A stretch of DNA of 37,931 nt from Mycobacterium colombiense. GTDB taxonomy: Bacteria; Actinomycetota; Actinomycetes; Mycobacteriales; Mycobacteriaceae. Under the pieces are notes generated by a model. That model was given only the letters and a program-made list of their open reading frames with translations, was not told the origin of the DNA and searched no databases. This document shows, piece after piece, positions 1 through 8,647 of the stretch (within the stretch, counting starts at the first letter, position 1; each line of letters starts with the position of its first letter). The position numbers were made by a program, and so were the translations under genes. Location of the stretch: contig NZ_LZSX01000069.1 of the NCBI RefSeq assembly GCF_001665835.1, forward strand, positions 1-37,931, written 5' to 3'.

Positions 1-269
1 GAACCCAGGCTGCGCTCGATGTCGTTGGCCCCCAGCTTGTTCTGCATTGCCGTCGTGTAGTCGGGGACGGCGCGCTGCAGCATCGCCGGCAGGTTGAACA
101 CCAGCGCCACGGCCAGCACGATCATCGCGATCCCGCCGGCGATCTGAATTACGCGCTGCCGGCGGCGGAACGCGGCCACTCGTTCGGTGACCCGCCGCCC
201 GGCCAGTGCGAAGGCCAGCAGCGGCAATGCGTTGCCGATGGCGAACGTCGCGGTCAACACCAGCGCGCC
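1..269 (-). pseudogene. dipZ: DipZ membrane-domain segment, inverted partial copy
   Basis: The minus strand reads without stops from [18 protein letters not shown] through two hydrophobic stretches, with a basic [15 protein letters not shown] loop between them, and on to [14 protein letters not shown]. This is the last part of the CcdA-like transmembrane domain plus the linker of DipZ, a cytochrome c biogenesis/thiol-disulfide exchange protein. It lacks the upstream transmembrane helices and stops at the window edge. The native gene would run this segment directly into the plus-strand part that begins at 261. It is therefore a displaced piece of one gene, not a second gene. Confidence is high for identity and moderate for the artefact interpretation. 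Confidence 0.85.
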
Positions 270-337
270 GTCCCCGACTACACGACGGCAATGCAGAACA
301 AGCTGGGGGCCAACGACATCGAGCGCAGCCTGGGTTC
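1..337. repeat. Fold-back inverted repeat inside dipZ (77-bp perfect arms)
   Basis: Bases 1-77 are the exact reverse complement of bases 261-337. The 183 bases between them are not palindromic. Read on the minus strand, 269 down to 1 is one continuous DipZ reading frame. Read on the plus strand, 261 onward continues the same protein. The change of strand lies within bases 261-269 (cagcgcgcc), which fit both readings as a 9-base microhomology. This is the signature of snap-back template switching or of a contig-edge misjoin, so the left 260 bases are probably not in their native orientation. A real small inversion cannot be excluded from sequence alone. Confidence 0.93.
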
Positions 338-1343
338 GGCCCCCATGCAGCAGCCCAACTCCGGCAGTGGGCTGCAGCTGAGCCGGCCCGGCACCACCAT
401 CGACGGCGCGCTCACCGATTGCTCCAGCGGCTCCACCGAACTGCAACAGTGCGGACCCGCTCCCGCCGTCACCGGCGTCACCGGGTGGCTCAACACCCCG
501 GACGGCAAGCCGCTGGACCCGAAATCGGTGAGCGGCAAGGTGATCCTGATCGACTTCTGGGCCTACTCGTGCATCAACTGTCAGCGCGCCATCCCGCACG
601 TGATCGATTGGTACAACCGGTATCGCGACAGCGGGTTTGTCGTCATCGGGGTGCACACCCCCGAATACGCCTTCGAGCGGGTGCCCGCCAACGTGGCCAG
701 CGGCGCCGCCGACCTGCACATCACCTATCCCGTCGCACTGGACAACGACTACGCGACGTGGAACAACTTTCAGAACCTGTACTGGCCGGCCGAGTACCTG
801 ATCGACGCAAATGGGCAAGTGCGGCATACCAAGTTCGGCGAAGGCGACTATGACGGCACCGAAAAGCTGATCCGTGACCTTCTCGTCGAGGCCCATCCCG
901 GCAGCCAGCTACCTGCCGGGGTGCACGGGGCCGACACCACCCCGCGGACCATGCTCACACCCGAGACCTACCTGGGTGTCGGCAAGAGCGGAAACTACGG
1001 CGGCAGCGGGGATTACAAAGACGGCGCCGCCACGCTGAGCTTCCCGCCGAACCTGGCCGACGACAAGTTCGCCCTGCGTGGCCGCTGGACCCTGGACGAC
1101 CAGGGGGCCACGGCCGACGGCGACGACTCCGCCGTCCGGCTGAACTACACCGCGAAAGAGGTGTACGCCGTCGTCGGCGGCACCGGGACGCTGACCGTGA
1201 TCCGCGACGGCAAGACCACCACGACGCCGATCGGTGGAGCACCCACGTTGCACCGGATCGTCGCCGACGACTCCGCACACCGCGATCAGCTGGACATGCA
1301 GGTCAGCAAGGGCCTGCAGGTGTTTTCGTTCACGTTCGGCTAG
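261..1343 (+). CDS. dipZ: DipZ C-terminal half: thioredoxin-like plus beta-sandwich domain (5' end lost at junction)
   Basis: This is the extracytoplasmic part of DipZ, which passes reducing equivalents from the membrane CcdA-like domain to exported proteins. The reading frame is open from the junction ([14 protein letters not shown]). A TlpA/thioredoxin-like fold follows, with the active-site motif [13 protein letters not shown] (CxxC, about residues 107-110 counted from 261), and then a C-terminal beta-rich domain like the carbohydrate-binding-module fold known for DipZ. About 360 residues are present; the M. tuberculosis protein (Rv2874) has about 695. The ATG at 291 is internal and not a real start. 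It converges on the membrane-protein gene ending at 1353. In M. tuberculosis dipZ lies with mpt70/mpt83, far from groEL2, so the location here differs. Confidence 0.88.
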   Translation, partial: QRAVPDYTTAMQNKLGANDIERSLGSAPMQQPNSGSGLQLSRPGTTIDGALTDCSSGSTELQQCGPAPAVTGVTGWLNTPDGKPLDPKSVSGKVILIDFWAYSCINCQRAIPHVIDWYNRYRDSGFVVIGVHTPEYAFERVPANVASGAADLHITYPVALDNDYATWNNFQNLYWPAEYLIDANGQVRHTKFGEGDYDGTEKLIRDLLVEAHPGSQLPAGVHGADTTPRTMLTPETYLGVGKSGNYGGSGDYKDGAATLSFPPNLADDKFALRGRWTLDDQGATADGDDSAVRLNYTAKEVYAVVGGTGTLTVIRDGKTTTTPIGGAPTLHRIVADDSAHRDQLDMQVSKGLQVFSFTFG

Positions 1344-1352
1344 CCGCCGGGC

Positions 1353-2225
1353 TCACGACTTCTTCGCAAGGCTGCCCAGTATCGCGACGACCACGCCGAT
1401 CGCCACCAGCGCGGCCCCGGCGATCAGCGTGGCGTTGAGCCATTGGTGCAGACCGGCTTCGGCGTGGTCGACCATCACCTCGGCGACACTGCGGACGTTG
1501 CCGGTGGTGCGGTTGAGCGCATCGTTGACATAGCGCCCGGCGACCTCGATGCCCGCCCATCCGCACGCGCCGACGAGCAGCGCCGAGACGCCCAGGCTGC
1601 TCAACGCCTTGCCACGGCGGCGCGCGGCGGCCACGGTCAGCAGTGCGCAGACACCGCACAGCGCCGCCGCACCAACACTCACCCACGGGCCCCAGGTCGA
1701 CAGCCGGCTCAGCCGGCCCTGACGCATCGAGTGCGGGACCGAAACAGTCAGCGGGACAGTGAGTTTCGCGGGCACGGTGACGTTGTGACTGCTGAGCAGC
1801 GGCTGAATCGCGCCGTCGTTGAGCATCGGTGCCACGTCGACCGCCCATTGGTGGCCGTCGTCACCGGCCCCCGGGTCGCCGAACAGCCAGCCGTGCGCCG
1901 CCCGGTTGGCCTGGGCGAACAGCGGTGGAAAGGCCGGACCCGCGGTGAAGGCGCGGGCCGCCTCATGCACCTCGGAACTGTCGACCGGAGAGCGGCCCGC
2001 GCCATGCTCGGTGATGAGAGTCATTGCCCGGGTGGTCAATTCGGATGCCATGGCTGACTGCACAGCAGGGTCGGCCGCCGCGTGCTGCGCCAGCGCGGCG
2101 TAGCCGTCGGCGTCAACGACGTGCAGTTGCGTCCACGCCGCCGGGATCGCGACCGCCAGCGCGAGCGTGGTGATGAGCCACAACAGCACGGTCGCCGCGA
2201 ATCGCACGCCTGCGAATCTACGCAA
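1353..2225 (-). CDS. Conserved mycobacterial membrane protein, function unknown
   Basis: This is a 290-residue protein of no recognised function. One hydrophobic segment lies near the N-terminus (about residues 10-30, LLWLITTLALAVAIPAAW). A hydrophilic, probably extracytoplasmic domain of about 150 residues follows. Three hydrophobic segments close the protein (about 185-205, 215-235 and 262-285), ending in a short basic tail (LAKKS). This fits a sensor or scaffold with a large outer loop. The proposed TTG start at 2225 overlaps the end of the DinB-like gene by 8 bases, suggesting translational coupling; a GTG at 2207 is an alternative. It is third in a leftward VOC-DinB-membrane protein group and meets dipZ tail to tail. 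Confidence 0.75.
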   Translation of the reverse strand: MRRFAGVRFAATVLLWLITTLALAVAIPAAWTQLHVVDADGYAALAQHAAADPAVQSAMASELTTRAMTLITEHGAGRSPVDSSEVHEAARAFTAGPAFPPLFAQANRAAHGWLFGDPGAGDDGHQWAVDVAPMLNDGAIQPLLSSHNVTVPAKLTVPLTVSVPHSMRQGRLSRLSTWGPWVSVGAAALCGVCALLTVAAARRRGKALSSLGVSALLVGACGWAGIEVAGRYVNDALNRTTGNVRSVAEVMVDHAEAGLHQWLNATLIAGAALVAIGVVVAILGSLAKKS

Positions 2226-2730
2226 TCCCCCGCACGTACGCGGCCTGGCCGAGGTGCTGGGCGCAGTCGTCGATGATGCTCACCAGCCGTGCGCTGGCCG
2301 TCACCGGCGGATTCCAGTTGGTGTCCACGACGCGGGCCAGCTCCTCGGCGGTGACCCCGGCGATGTATTCGAGGGTGAGCTTGTGCACCGCGTGGTAGTA
2401 GCCGGACAGCAGGTCCGCGGGCGCCCGCACCTTGGCCACGTCGTCGGGCTTGTGTCCATAACCGGTGTCGTCGCGCGGCAGGTCCAGTCCGAACCGGTCC
2501 ACCCACCCGTCGCGGAACCACACCTGCTCGACGCCGGCGACGTCGGCCAGCTGGATGTCCTGCACCCGCGCGCTGTGCCAGAGCAGCCAGGCGATGCTGT
2601 TGGCGTTCGGGGCCGGCCGGTAGCCGGACACCTCGTCGGTCAACCCCTCGGTGATCTGGTCGACGTGCTCGATCAGCCGGGTGAACGCGTCGCGCAGGAG
2701 CTCTTGGAAAACGGCGGCATCGTCGGCCAT
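2218..2730 (-). CDS. DinB-like (DUF664) four-helix protein
   Basis: This 170-residue protein has the size and helical pattern of the DinB/YfiT-like superfamily, many members of which are metal-binding thiol (mycothiol or bacillithiol) transferases. Candidate metal-binding histidines occur in WLLWHSARVQD (about residue 52), in the YYHAVHK helix and in the C-terminal DCAQHLGQAAYVRG, which matches the family's usual HxGQ ending. The ATG at 2730 is chosen because the longer upstream frame lies in the VOC gene and reads as non-protein. The gene starts 10 bases after the VOC stop and overlaps the membrane-protein start, so the three are probably one operon. Its substrate cannot be told from the sequence. 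Confidence 0.85.
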   Translation of the reverse strand: MADDAAVFQELLRDAFTRLIEHVDQITEGLTDEVSGYRPAPNANSIAWLLWHSARVQDIQLADVAGVEQVWFRDGWVDRFGLDLPRDDTGYGHKPDDVAKVRAPADLLSGYYHAVHKLTLEYIAGVTAEELARVVDTNWNPPVTASARLVSIIDDCAQHLGQAAYVRGIA

Positions 2731-2740
2731 ACCCGCGACC

Positions 2741-3136
2741 CTACGGGAGGATCCCGTGGAAGACCGCTTCGATGTTGTTGCCGTCGGGGTCGCGCACGAA
2801 GGCCCCGAAGTAGCCGGCGTGATACTCCGGCCAGAGCCGCGGCGCGTGCAAGGGCTCGGCGCCCAGCGCGACGGCCGCCTGGTAGAAGGCGCGCACCGCG
2901 TCCTCGTCGGCGGCCTCGAAAGCCAGGTGGACTTCCCGGTTGGGTCCCGCCGGCGCGGCCGAGATCCAGAACGTCGGCTTGCCCGCGCGCCCATACCCGA
3001 TGGCGCGACCCACATCCAGCTGCCGGGAGAAACCCAGCGTCCCCAGCACCGCGTCGTAAAAACGCTGCGATCTGGCGTAGTCGGCGCAGTTGATTCCCAC
3101 GTGGTCGATCACGGACAAGATCCTGGCACGACCCAC
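2741..3136 (-). CDS. VOC-superfamily (glyoxalase/dioxygenase fold) protein
   Basis: This 131-residue single-domain protein has the vicinal-oxygen-chelate pattern. IDHVGINCADYARSQRFYDAVLGTLGF opens the first beta-alpha-beta unit, and GYFGAFVRDPDGNNIEAVFHG gives the second unit with the usual RDPDGNxIE motif and a terminal metal-ligand Glu. Members are glyoxalases, dioxygenases or resistance proteins; the reaction here is not predictable. The GTG at 3136 leaves 23 bases to the divergent amidohydrolase start. An in-frame GTG near 3115, just before IDHV, is a plausible shorter start. It is first in the leftward operon with the DinB-like and membrane-protein genes. Confidence 0.85.
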   Translation of the reverse strand: MGRARILSVIDHVGINCADYARSQRFYDAVLGTLGFSRQLDVGRAIGYGRAGKPTFWISAAPAGPNREVHLAFEAADEDAVRAFYQAAVALGAEPLHAPRLWPEYHAGYFGAFVRDPDGNNIEAVFHGILP

Positions 3137-3147
3137 CGCAACGGTCG

Positions 3148-3153
3148 TAGATT
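3148..3153 (+). promoter_or_regulatory. -10 box (TAGATT) for amidohydrolase, leaderless
   Basis: TAGATT lies 6 bases before the ATG at 3160, fitting the mycobacterial TAnnnT -10 box and a transcript starting at or beside the start codon. It lies in the short divergent gap with the VOC gene. Confidence 0.5.
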
Positions 3154-3159
3154 GTTTGA

Positions 3160-4899
3160 ATGACTTACGACCTCATCATCCGTAATGGCACCATCGTCGA
3201 CGGGCTCGGGGGTGAGCCGTACGTCGGCGACGTGGCCGTGAAAGACAACGCCATCCAGGCCGTCGGCGCGATCAACGGGGCAACCGCCGCGCGGGAGATC
3301 GACGCCACCGGGCTGCTGGTCACGCCCGGCTTCGTCGACCTGCACACCCACTACGACGGCCAGTCCATCTGGTCGGAGCGCCTGACTCCGTCTTCGGCGC
3401 ACGGGGTGACGACCGTGGTGATGGGCAACTGCGGGGTCGGCTTCGCGCCCTGCCGCCAGTCCGACCACGACGTGCTCGTCGACGTGATGGCCGGGGTCGA
3501 AGACATCCCCGGCGTCGTGATGACCGACGGCCTGCCGTGGACGTGGGAGACGTTCCCCGAATACATGGACGCGCTCGAGTCGGGCAAGCGCGACATCGAC
3601 GTGGCAGCGTACCTGCCGCACTCACCGCTGCGGGTGTACGTGATGGGCCAGCGCGGCGCCGACCGCGAGCCGGCCACCGACGACGACCTGGCCAAGATGC
3701 GGGAGCTGGCCAAGGAGGCGATCGAGGTCGGCGCGCTCGGCTTCGCGTCGTCGCGGCTGACCATCCACAAGACCGAAAGCGGTTCGCCCATCCCGAGTTA
3801 CGAGGCCGCCAGGGAGGAGATCGAGGAGATCGCCCGCGGCGTCGTGGACGGCGGCGGCGGCCTGCTGCAGTTCGTTCCCGACATCCCGTCGGGCGGCTAC
3901 CAGCCGGTGCTGCAGACGGTGTTCGACGTCGCCGAGGACGTCGGGCTGCCGGTCACCTTCACCCTCGTCGTCGCCAACTCGGGCGACCCGTCCTGGCCGG
4001 ACGCAATCACCATGATCGAGAAGGCCAATTCGCGGACGGACGGTGACGCGCAATTCACCGCGCAGCTGCTGCCGCGCCCGATCGGGTTGATCATCGGCCT
4101 GCAACTGACGGCCAACCCGTTTGTGCTCTACCCCAGCTACCGCGAGATCGCGCACCTGCCGCTGGCCGAGCGGGTCGCCGAGATGCGCAAGCCGGAGGTG
4201 CGCGCCCGCATCCTGGCCGACAAGCCCGGCCAGGGGCACCCGATCCTGTACGTGGCCCAGATGTGGGACTGGATCTTCCCGCTGGGCGACACCCCCGACT
4301 ACGAGCCCGACCCGTCGACCAGCATCGGGGCCCGGGCCCGCGCCCGCGGCGTGGATCCGATGGAGGAGGCCTACGACCGGCTGCTCGACGACGAGGGCCG
4401 GGCCATGCTGCTGGTCGCGACCAGCAACCTGCAGAACAACTCGCTGGACACCGTCGGGGAGCTGCTGCATCGCGAGGACGTGGTGCTCGGCCTCGGCGAC
4501 GGCGGCGCTCACTACGGAATGATCTGCGACGCCAGCTACTCGACCTACTTCCTGACGCACTGGGCACGGGACCGCAAGGCCGGGCGGTTCACCGTGTCCG
4601 AGGCGGTTCGCGAGCTCACGTCGGTGCCCGCCCGCATCGCCGGGCTGGCCGACCGCGGCCGGATCGCGGTCGGCTACAAGGCCGATCTCAACGTCATCGA
4701 CCACGCCGCTTTGCGGCTGCACAAGCCGATCATCAGTTACGACCTGCCCGCCGGTGGGCGGCGCCTGGACCAGACCGCCGAGGGGTATGTCGCCACGATT
4801 GTGGCCGGGGAAGTCATCGCCGAGAACGGCGTTCCCACCGACGCCCGGCCAGGCAAGTTGGTGCGCGGTCGCCAGCCTGTCCCCGCAGCCTCGCGATAA
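3160..4899 (+). CDS. N-acyl-D-amino-acid deacylase/D-aminoacylase-type amidohydrolase
   Basis: This 579-residue metal-dependent amidohydrolase would hydrolyse an N-acyl amino acid or a similar amide in the cytoplasm. The N-terminus (DLIIRNGTIVDGLGG) is the beta-sandwich common to the dihydroorotase/D-aminoacylase group. The metal-binding DLHTHYDGQ motif is near residue 65 and MGNCGVGFAPC is near 90. A late DGGAHYGM motif (about 447) supplies a conserved Asp/His. The C-terminus returns to the sandwich (GYKADLNVIDHAAL). The exact substrate is unclear; mycobacteria have several paralogs. The start is supported by the -10 box 6 bases upstream. A small hairpin follows the stop. Confidence 0.88.
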   Translation: MTYDLIIRNGTIVDGLGGEPYVGDVAVKDNAIQAVGAINGATAAREIDATGLLVTPGFVDLHTHYDGQSIWSERLTPSSAHGVTTVVMGNCGVGFAPCRQSDHDVLVDVMAGVEDIPGVVMTDGLPWTWETFPEYMDALESGKRDIDVAAYLPHSPLRVYVMGQRGADREPATDDDLAKMRELAKEAIEVGALGFASSRLTIHKTESGSPIPSYEAAREEIEEIARGVVDGGGGLLQFVPDIPSGGYQPVLQTVFDVAEDVGLPVTFTLVVANSGDPSWPDAITMIEKANSRTDGDAQFTAQLLPRPIGLIIGLQLTANPFVLYPSYREIAHLPLAERVAEMRKPEVRARILADKPGQGHPILYVAQMWDWIFPLGDTPDYEPDPSTSIGARARARGVDPMEEAYDRLLDDEGRAMLLVATSNLQNNSLDTVGELLHREDVVLGLGDGGAHYGMICDASYSTYFLTHWARDRKAGRFTVSEAVRELTSVPARIAGLADRGRIAVGYKADLNVIDHAALRLHKPIISYDLPAGGRRLDQTAEGYVATIVAGEVIAENGVPTDARPGKLVRGRQPVPAASR

Positions 4900-4917
4900 C
4901 GCCACCAAAAGTGGCGT
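4899..4917. terminator. Short hairpin after the amidohydrolase gene
   Basis: The sequence acgccac-caaaa-gtggcgt forms a perfect 7-bp stem with a 5-base loop, starting at the end of the amidohydrolase stop codon and followed by no run of T. It could be a weak terminator or an operator for the PPE gene, whose -10 box begins 9 bases later. Confidence 0.45.
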
Positions 4918-4925
4918 ATACCAGC

Positions 4926-4931
4926 TAAGTT
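4926..4931 (+). promoter_or_regulatory. -10 box (TAAGTT) for the PPE gene, leaderless
   Basis: TAAGTT is 7 bases before the GTG at 4939. The match to TAnnnT supports that GTG, rather than the TTG at 4930, as the start. Confidence 0.5.
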
Positions 4932-4938
4932 GGGTTCC

Positions 4939-5583
4939 GTGACGAACCCGCATTTTGCGTGGTTGCCGCCAGAAGTCAACTCGGCACTAATTTTCTCCGG
5001 TCCTGGTCCCGGGCCACTGCTTGCTGCCGCGGCGGCGTGGGACGGGCTGGCCGGGGAGCTGGCGTCGTCGGCATCGTCATTTTCTTCGGTGACGACAGAT
5101 CTGGCCAGCGGGTCCTGGCAGGGCGCGTCGTCCGCGGCCATGATGTCCGTGGCCAGTCAGTATGTGAGCTGGCTCAGCGCGGCCGCCGCGCAGGCCGAAG
5201 AGGTGTCGCACCAGGCCTCGGCCATCGCGACCGCGTTCGAGGTGGCCCTTGCCGCCACCGTGCAACCGGCCGTGGTGGCGGCCAACCGCGCGCTGGTCTC
5301 GGCGTTGGCGGCAAACAATCACCTGGGTCAGAACACCCCGGCCATCGCCGACATCGAGGCGGCCTACGAACAGATGTGGGCCTCCGACGTCGCGGCGATG
5401 TTCGGCTATCACGCCGACGCGTCGGCGGCCGTGGCCAAGTTGCCGCCCTGGAACCAGGTGCTGCAGAACCTCGGCTTCTCCAACACCAGCACCGCCGTCA
5501 CGCGCCCGGCCAGCTCCGGCGCCGTCGCCCGCGGCTACACGTCGCGCATCGCTGGGTTCCTGCGCCCCTCGGCGCCCCAGTAG
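4939..5583 (+). CDS. Short PPE-family protein, PPE10-like, without the MPTR repeat region
   Basis: PPE proteins are exported by type VII (ESX) systems, usually with a PE partner, to the outer envelope. This 214-residue protein opens with [14 protein letters not shown], carrying the defining Pro-Pro-Glu near residues 9-11, and has the GSWQG WxG turn near residue 55. The helical PPE domain runs to about residue 180. It resembles PPE10 (Rv0442c) and holds the same position, next to the Rv0441c homolog and groEL2. PPE10 then has a long Asn/Gly repeat tail; here only about 35 non-repetitive residues follow (ending GFLRPSAPQ). No PE gene or EspG is adjacent. It is either an ancestral short form or a truncated one. 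Confidence 0.88.
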   Translation: MTNPHFAWLPPEVNSALIFSGPGPGPLLAAAAAWDGLAGELASSASSFSSVTTDLASGSWQGASSAAMMSVASQYVSWLSAAAAQAEEVSHQASAIATAFEVALAATVQPAVVAANRALVSALAANNHLGQNTPAIADIEAAYEQMWASDVAAMFGYHADASAAVAKLPPWNQVLQNLGFSNTSTAVTRPASSGAVARGYTSRIAGFLRPSAPQ

Positions 5584-5615
5584 CGCCGGAATCCCCGCGC
5601 CTATCCTGGAAGATC

Positions 5616-6011
5616 ATGCGCACCAAGAAGAAGGTCGATCTCAAGGCGCTGGCCGACGCGCTGGCCGACTACCCGTATGCCTACTTGATCACGGTCGACG
5701 ACGGATACCGGGTGCACACCGTGACGGTCGAGCCGCAGCTGCGTGAGGCGATCCTGGATGTCGGGCTCATCGGCGGACGGACCCGTAACAACCTCGCCCA
5801 GCGCGCCGACGTAACCCTGTTGTGGCCGCCCGCGGAACCGGGCGGCTACTCACTGATCGTCGACGGCACCGCCGAAGTCACCGAGGCCGGCGCCGAGACC
5901 GCCCGCCTGACCGTGGTGCCCACCCGCGCGCTGCTGCACCGCGACGCCGACTCCCCCGACGCCGCCAAGGGCTGCCTGCACGACTGCGTGGTGTTCTCGC
6001 TGCCGGCCTGA
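5616..6011 (+). CDS. Rv0441c-like small protein, probable PNPOx-like fold
   Basis: This 131-residue protein matches Rv0441c of M. tuberculosis in position between PPE10 and groEL2 and in general size. The pattern TYDY-type strand ([19 protein letters not shown]), [20 protein letters not shown] and a final hydrophobic strand resembles the pyridoxamine-phosphate-oxidase-like split beta-barrel, which often binds F420 or FMN in mycobacteria. It is shorter than typical F420-binding members and no cofactor can be assigned. The ATG at 5616 is preceded by ggaag about 4 bases upstream and by a TATCCT box. It follows the PPE gene by 32 bases and could be co-transcribed. The product is cytoplasmic, since no signal peptide is seen. 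Confidence 0.8.
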   Translation: MRTKKKVDLKALADALADYPYAYLITVDDGYRVHTVTVEPQLREAILDVGLIGGRTRNNLAQRADVTLLWPPAEPGGYSLIVDGTAEVTEAGAETARLTVVPTRALLHRDADSPDAAKGCLHDCVVFSLPA

Positions 6012-6016
6012 CGTCG

Positions 6017-6022
6017 TACAGT
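6017..6022 (+). promoter_or_regulatory. -10 box (TACAGT) for the CMD-family gene, leaderless
   Basis: TACAGT is 7 bases before the GTG at 6030 and favours that start over the ATG at 6075. Confidence 0.5.
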
Positions 6023-6029
6023 CTCGTCC

Positions 6030-6515
6030 GTGAGCCGCGTCGCACCGCTCGCCCCGCGCCGTGGAGCGAAGAAGATGCCACAGGCCTCCTGCCTGCGCAA
6101 GCTCGGCGAATCCCTTTATGTCGCAGCGCTTTTGCCGGGCCGCACCCGGACCACCGCCATCCTTCGCATCTGCGCGTTGGTGTGCTGTGCATACGAGTGG
6201 GGCGGGCAGGCGGCGTTCTGGGGCCCGATTGCGGGCGTCAGCGACGACGAGTGCGACGCGTTGGTCACCGGCGGCCCCGACGAGCCGCGGTGGAGTCCGG
6301 CCGAGCGGACGCTCATCGAGGCGGTGGACGAACTCGAGCGCACCGGCTCGTGGTCGGAGGCGACGTGGATAGCACTGGGGCGCTTCCTTTCCGACGAGCA
6401 GCGCATCGAATTGCTCACGGCCGTGGGCTGGTACCGCACGATCTGCACGCTGTGCAACGCGCTCGCGCTTCCGGTGGAGGGCTGGATGCGGCCTTGGCCC
6501 GGGCCAGCGTGCTGA
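6030..6515 (+). CDS. Carboxymuconolactone-decarboxylase-family (AhpD-like) protein
   Basis: This 161-residue all-helical protein has the pattern of CMD-family proteins that lack the redox CxxC. A helix with ICALVCCAYEWGGQAAFWGPIAGVS stands where AhpD has its catalytic cysteines and proton-relay residues. It is followed by RWSPAERTLIEAVDELERTGSWS and a last helix, ELLTAVGWYRTICTLCNALALPVEGW. The two adjacent Cys (about residues 51-52) do not form a CxxC pair, so peroxidase-linked activity is doubtful and the role is unknown. The GTG start is supported by the -10 box upstream. The gene ends directly against a decayed, oppositely oriented SDR fragment. Confidence 0.8.
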   Translation: MSRVAPLAPRRGAKKMPQASCLRKLGESLYVAALLPGRTRTTAILRICALVCCAYEWGGQAAFWGPIAGVSDDECDALVTGGPDEPRWSPAERTLIEAVDELERTGSWSEATWIALGRFLSDEQRIELLTAVGWYRTICTLCNALALPVEGWMRPWPGPAC

Positions 6516-6767
6516 GCGGTCCCTGCGCAGGCTGGGATGCTGATTCTTCAATAGCGGCAACAACACCCGCCGCGGCATGAACTGCAACAGGCGGATGCTG
6601 ATCTGGCTCGGCAGCCCGGGTATCACCGTTCCGCGGTCGTGGTCCAGCGCGTCGACTCCGGCGCGCGCCACCTCCCGCGACGGCTTCCACATGAACTTCG
6701 GGAACGCGTCGGCGAAGTCTCCCGCGTCCATGCCATACAGGGCCCGGCGGGGCGCACCCGCGGGCGG
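6516..6767 (-). pseudogene. C-terminal remnant of a short-chain dehydrogenase
   Basis: The minus strand reads RRALYGMDAGDFADAFPKF, then MWKPSREVARAGVDALDHDRG and PGLPSQISIRLLQFMPRRVL, ending near LLKNQHPSL. This is the C-terminal tail of an SDR of the kind that follows the catalytic domain in many mycobacterial paralogs. No Rossmann nucleotide-binding motif or Tyr-Lys active site is present. The frame is closed by a TGA at 6770 upstream, and there is no stop where the family normally ends; the frame runs on into the opposite CMD gene. The fragment is thus truncated at both ends, probably by deletion, and lies between the CMD gene and the groEL2 terminator. Confidence 0.75.
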
Positions 6768-6789
6768 TCACACTCGGCCCACCCCAGAC

Positions 6790-6830
6790 ACGAAAAAGCC
6801 CGGCCCCTTGCGAGGGCCGGGCTTTTTCGT
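6790..6830. terminator. Strong bidirectional intrinsic terminator after groEL2
   Basis: A perfect 17-bp stem (acgaaaaagcccggccc at 6790-6806 paired with 6814-6830) has a 7-base loop and carries five A on one side and five T on the other. It follows the groEL2 stop by 15 bases. The symmetric A and T runs make it work on both strands, so it separates groEL2 from the SDR remnant and CMD gene. Such canonical U-tract terminators are uncommon in mycobacteria. Confidence 0.92.
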
Positions 6831-6845
6831 ACTCGAGTCGTGGAC

Positions 6846-8561
<1,716 letters not shown>

Positions 8562-8574
8562 TCACCGTCCCGAC

Positions 8575-8601
8575 CTAGCACTCGCTGGTCGCGAGTGCCA
8601 A
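8575..8601 (-). promoter_or_regulatory. CIRCE operator (proximal) with embedded promoter
   Basis: CTAGCACTC, nine bases, then GAGTGCCAA match the HrcA operator TTAGCACTC-N9-GAGTGCTAA at all but two positions. On the groEL2 strand, TTGGCA at one edge and TAGGTC at the other, 18 bases apart, could act as -35 and -10. HrcA binding would cover them. Confidence 0.92.
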
Positions 8602-8608
8602 GTCATTC

Positions 8609-8635
8609 TTAGCACTCGCCCATGTCGAGTGCAAG
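8609..8635 (-). promoter_or_regulatory. CIRCE operator (distal) with embedded promoter
   Basis: TTAGCACTC, nine bases, then GAGTGCAAG is a second HrcA operator, 34 bases from the first. On the groEL2 strand TTGCAC (8629-8634) and TAAGAA (8606-8611) are separated by exactly 17 bases, a good -35/-10 pair lying across the operator. Confidence 0.92.
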
Positions 8636-8647
8636 AAGAGGCCAGCC

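Noticed and set aside
3622..4953. 443-codon open frame on the minus strand
   Set aside because: It lies opposite the clear amidohydrolase and reads as a composition shadow rich in Gly, Val, Arg and Asp.
5850..6731. 293-codon minus-strand frame that contains the SDR tail
   Set aside because: Only its first part is SDR-like; beyond the tail it is an antisense reading of the CMD and Rv0441c-like genes, so it is not one gene.
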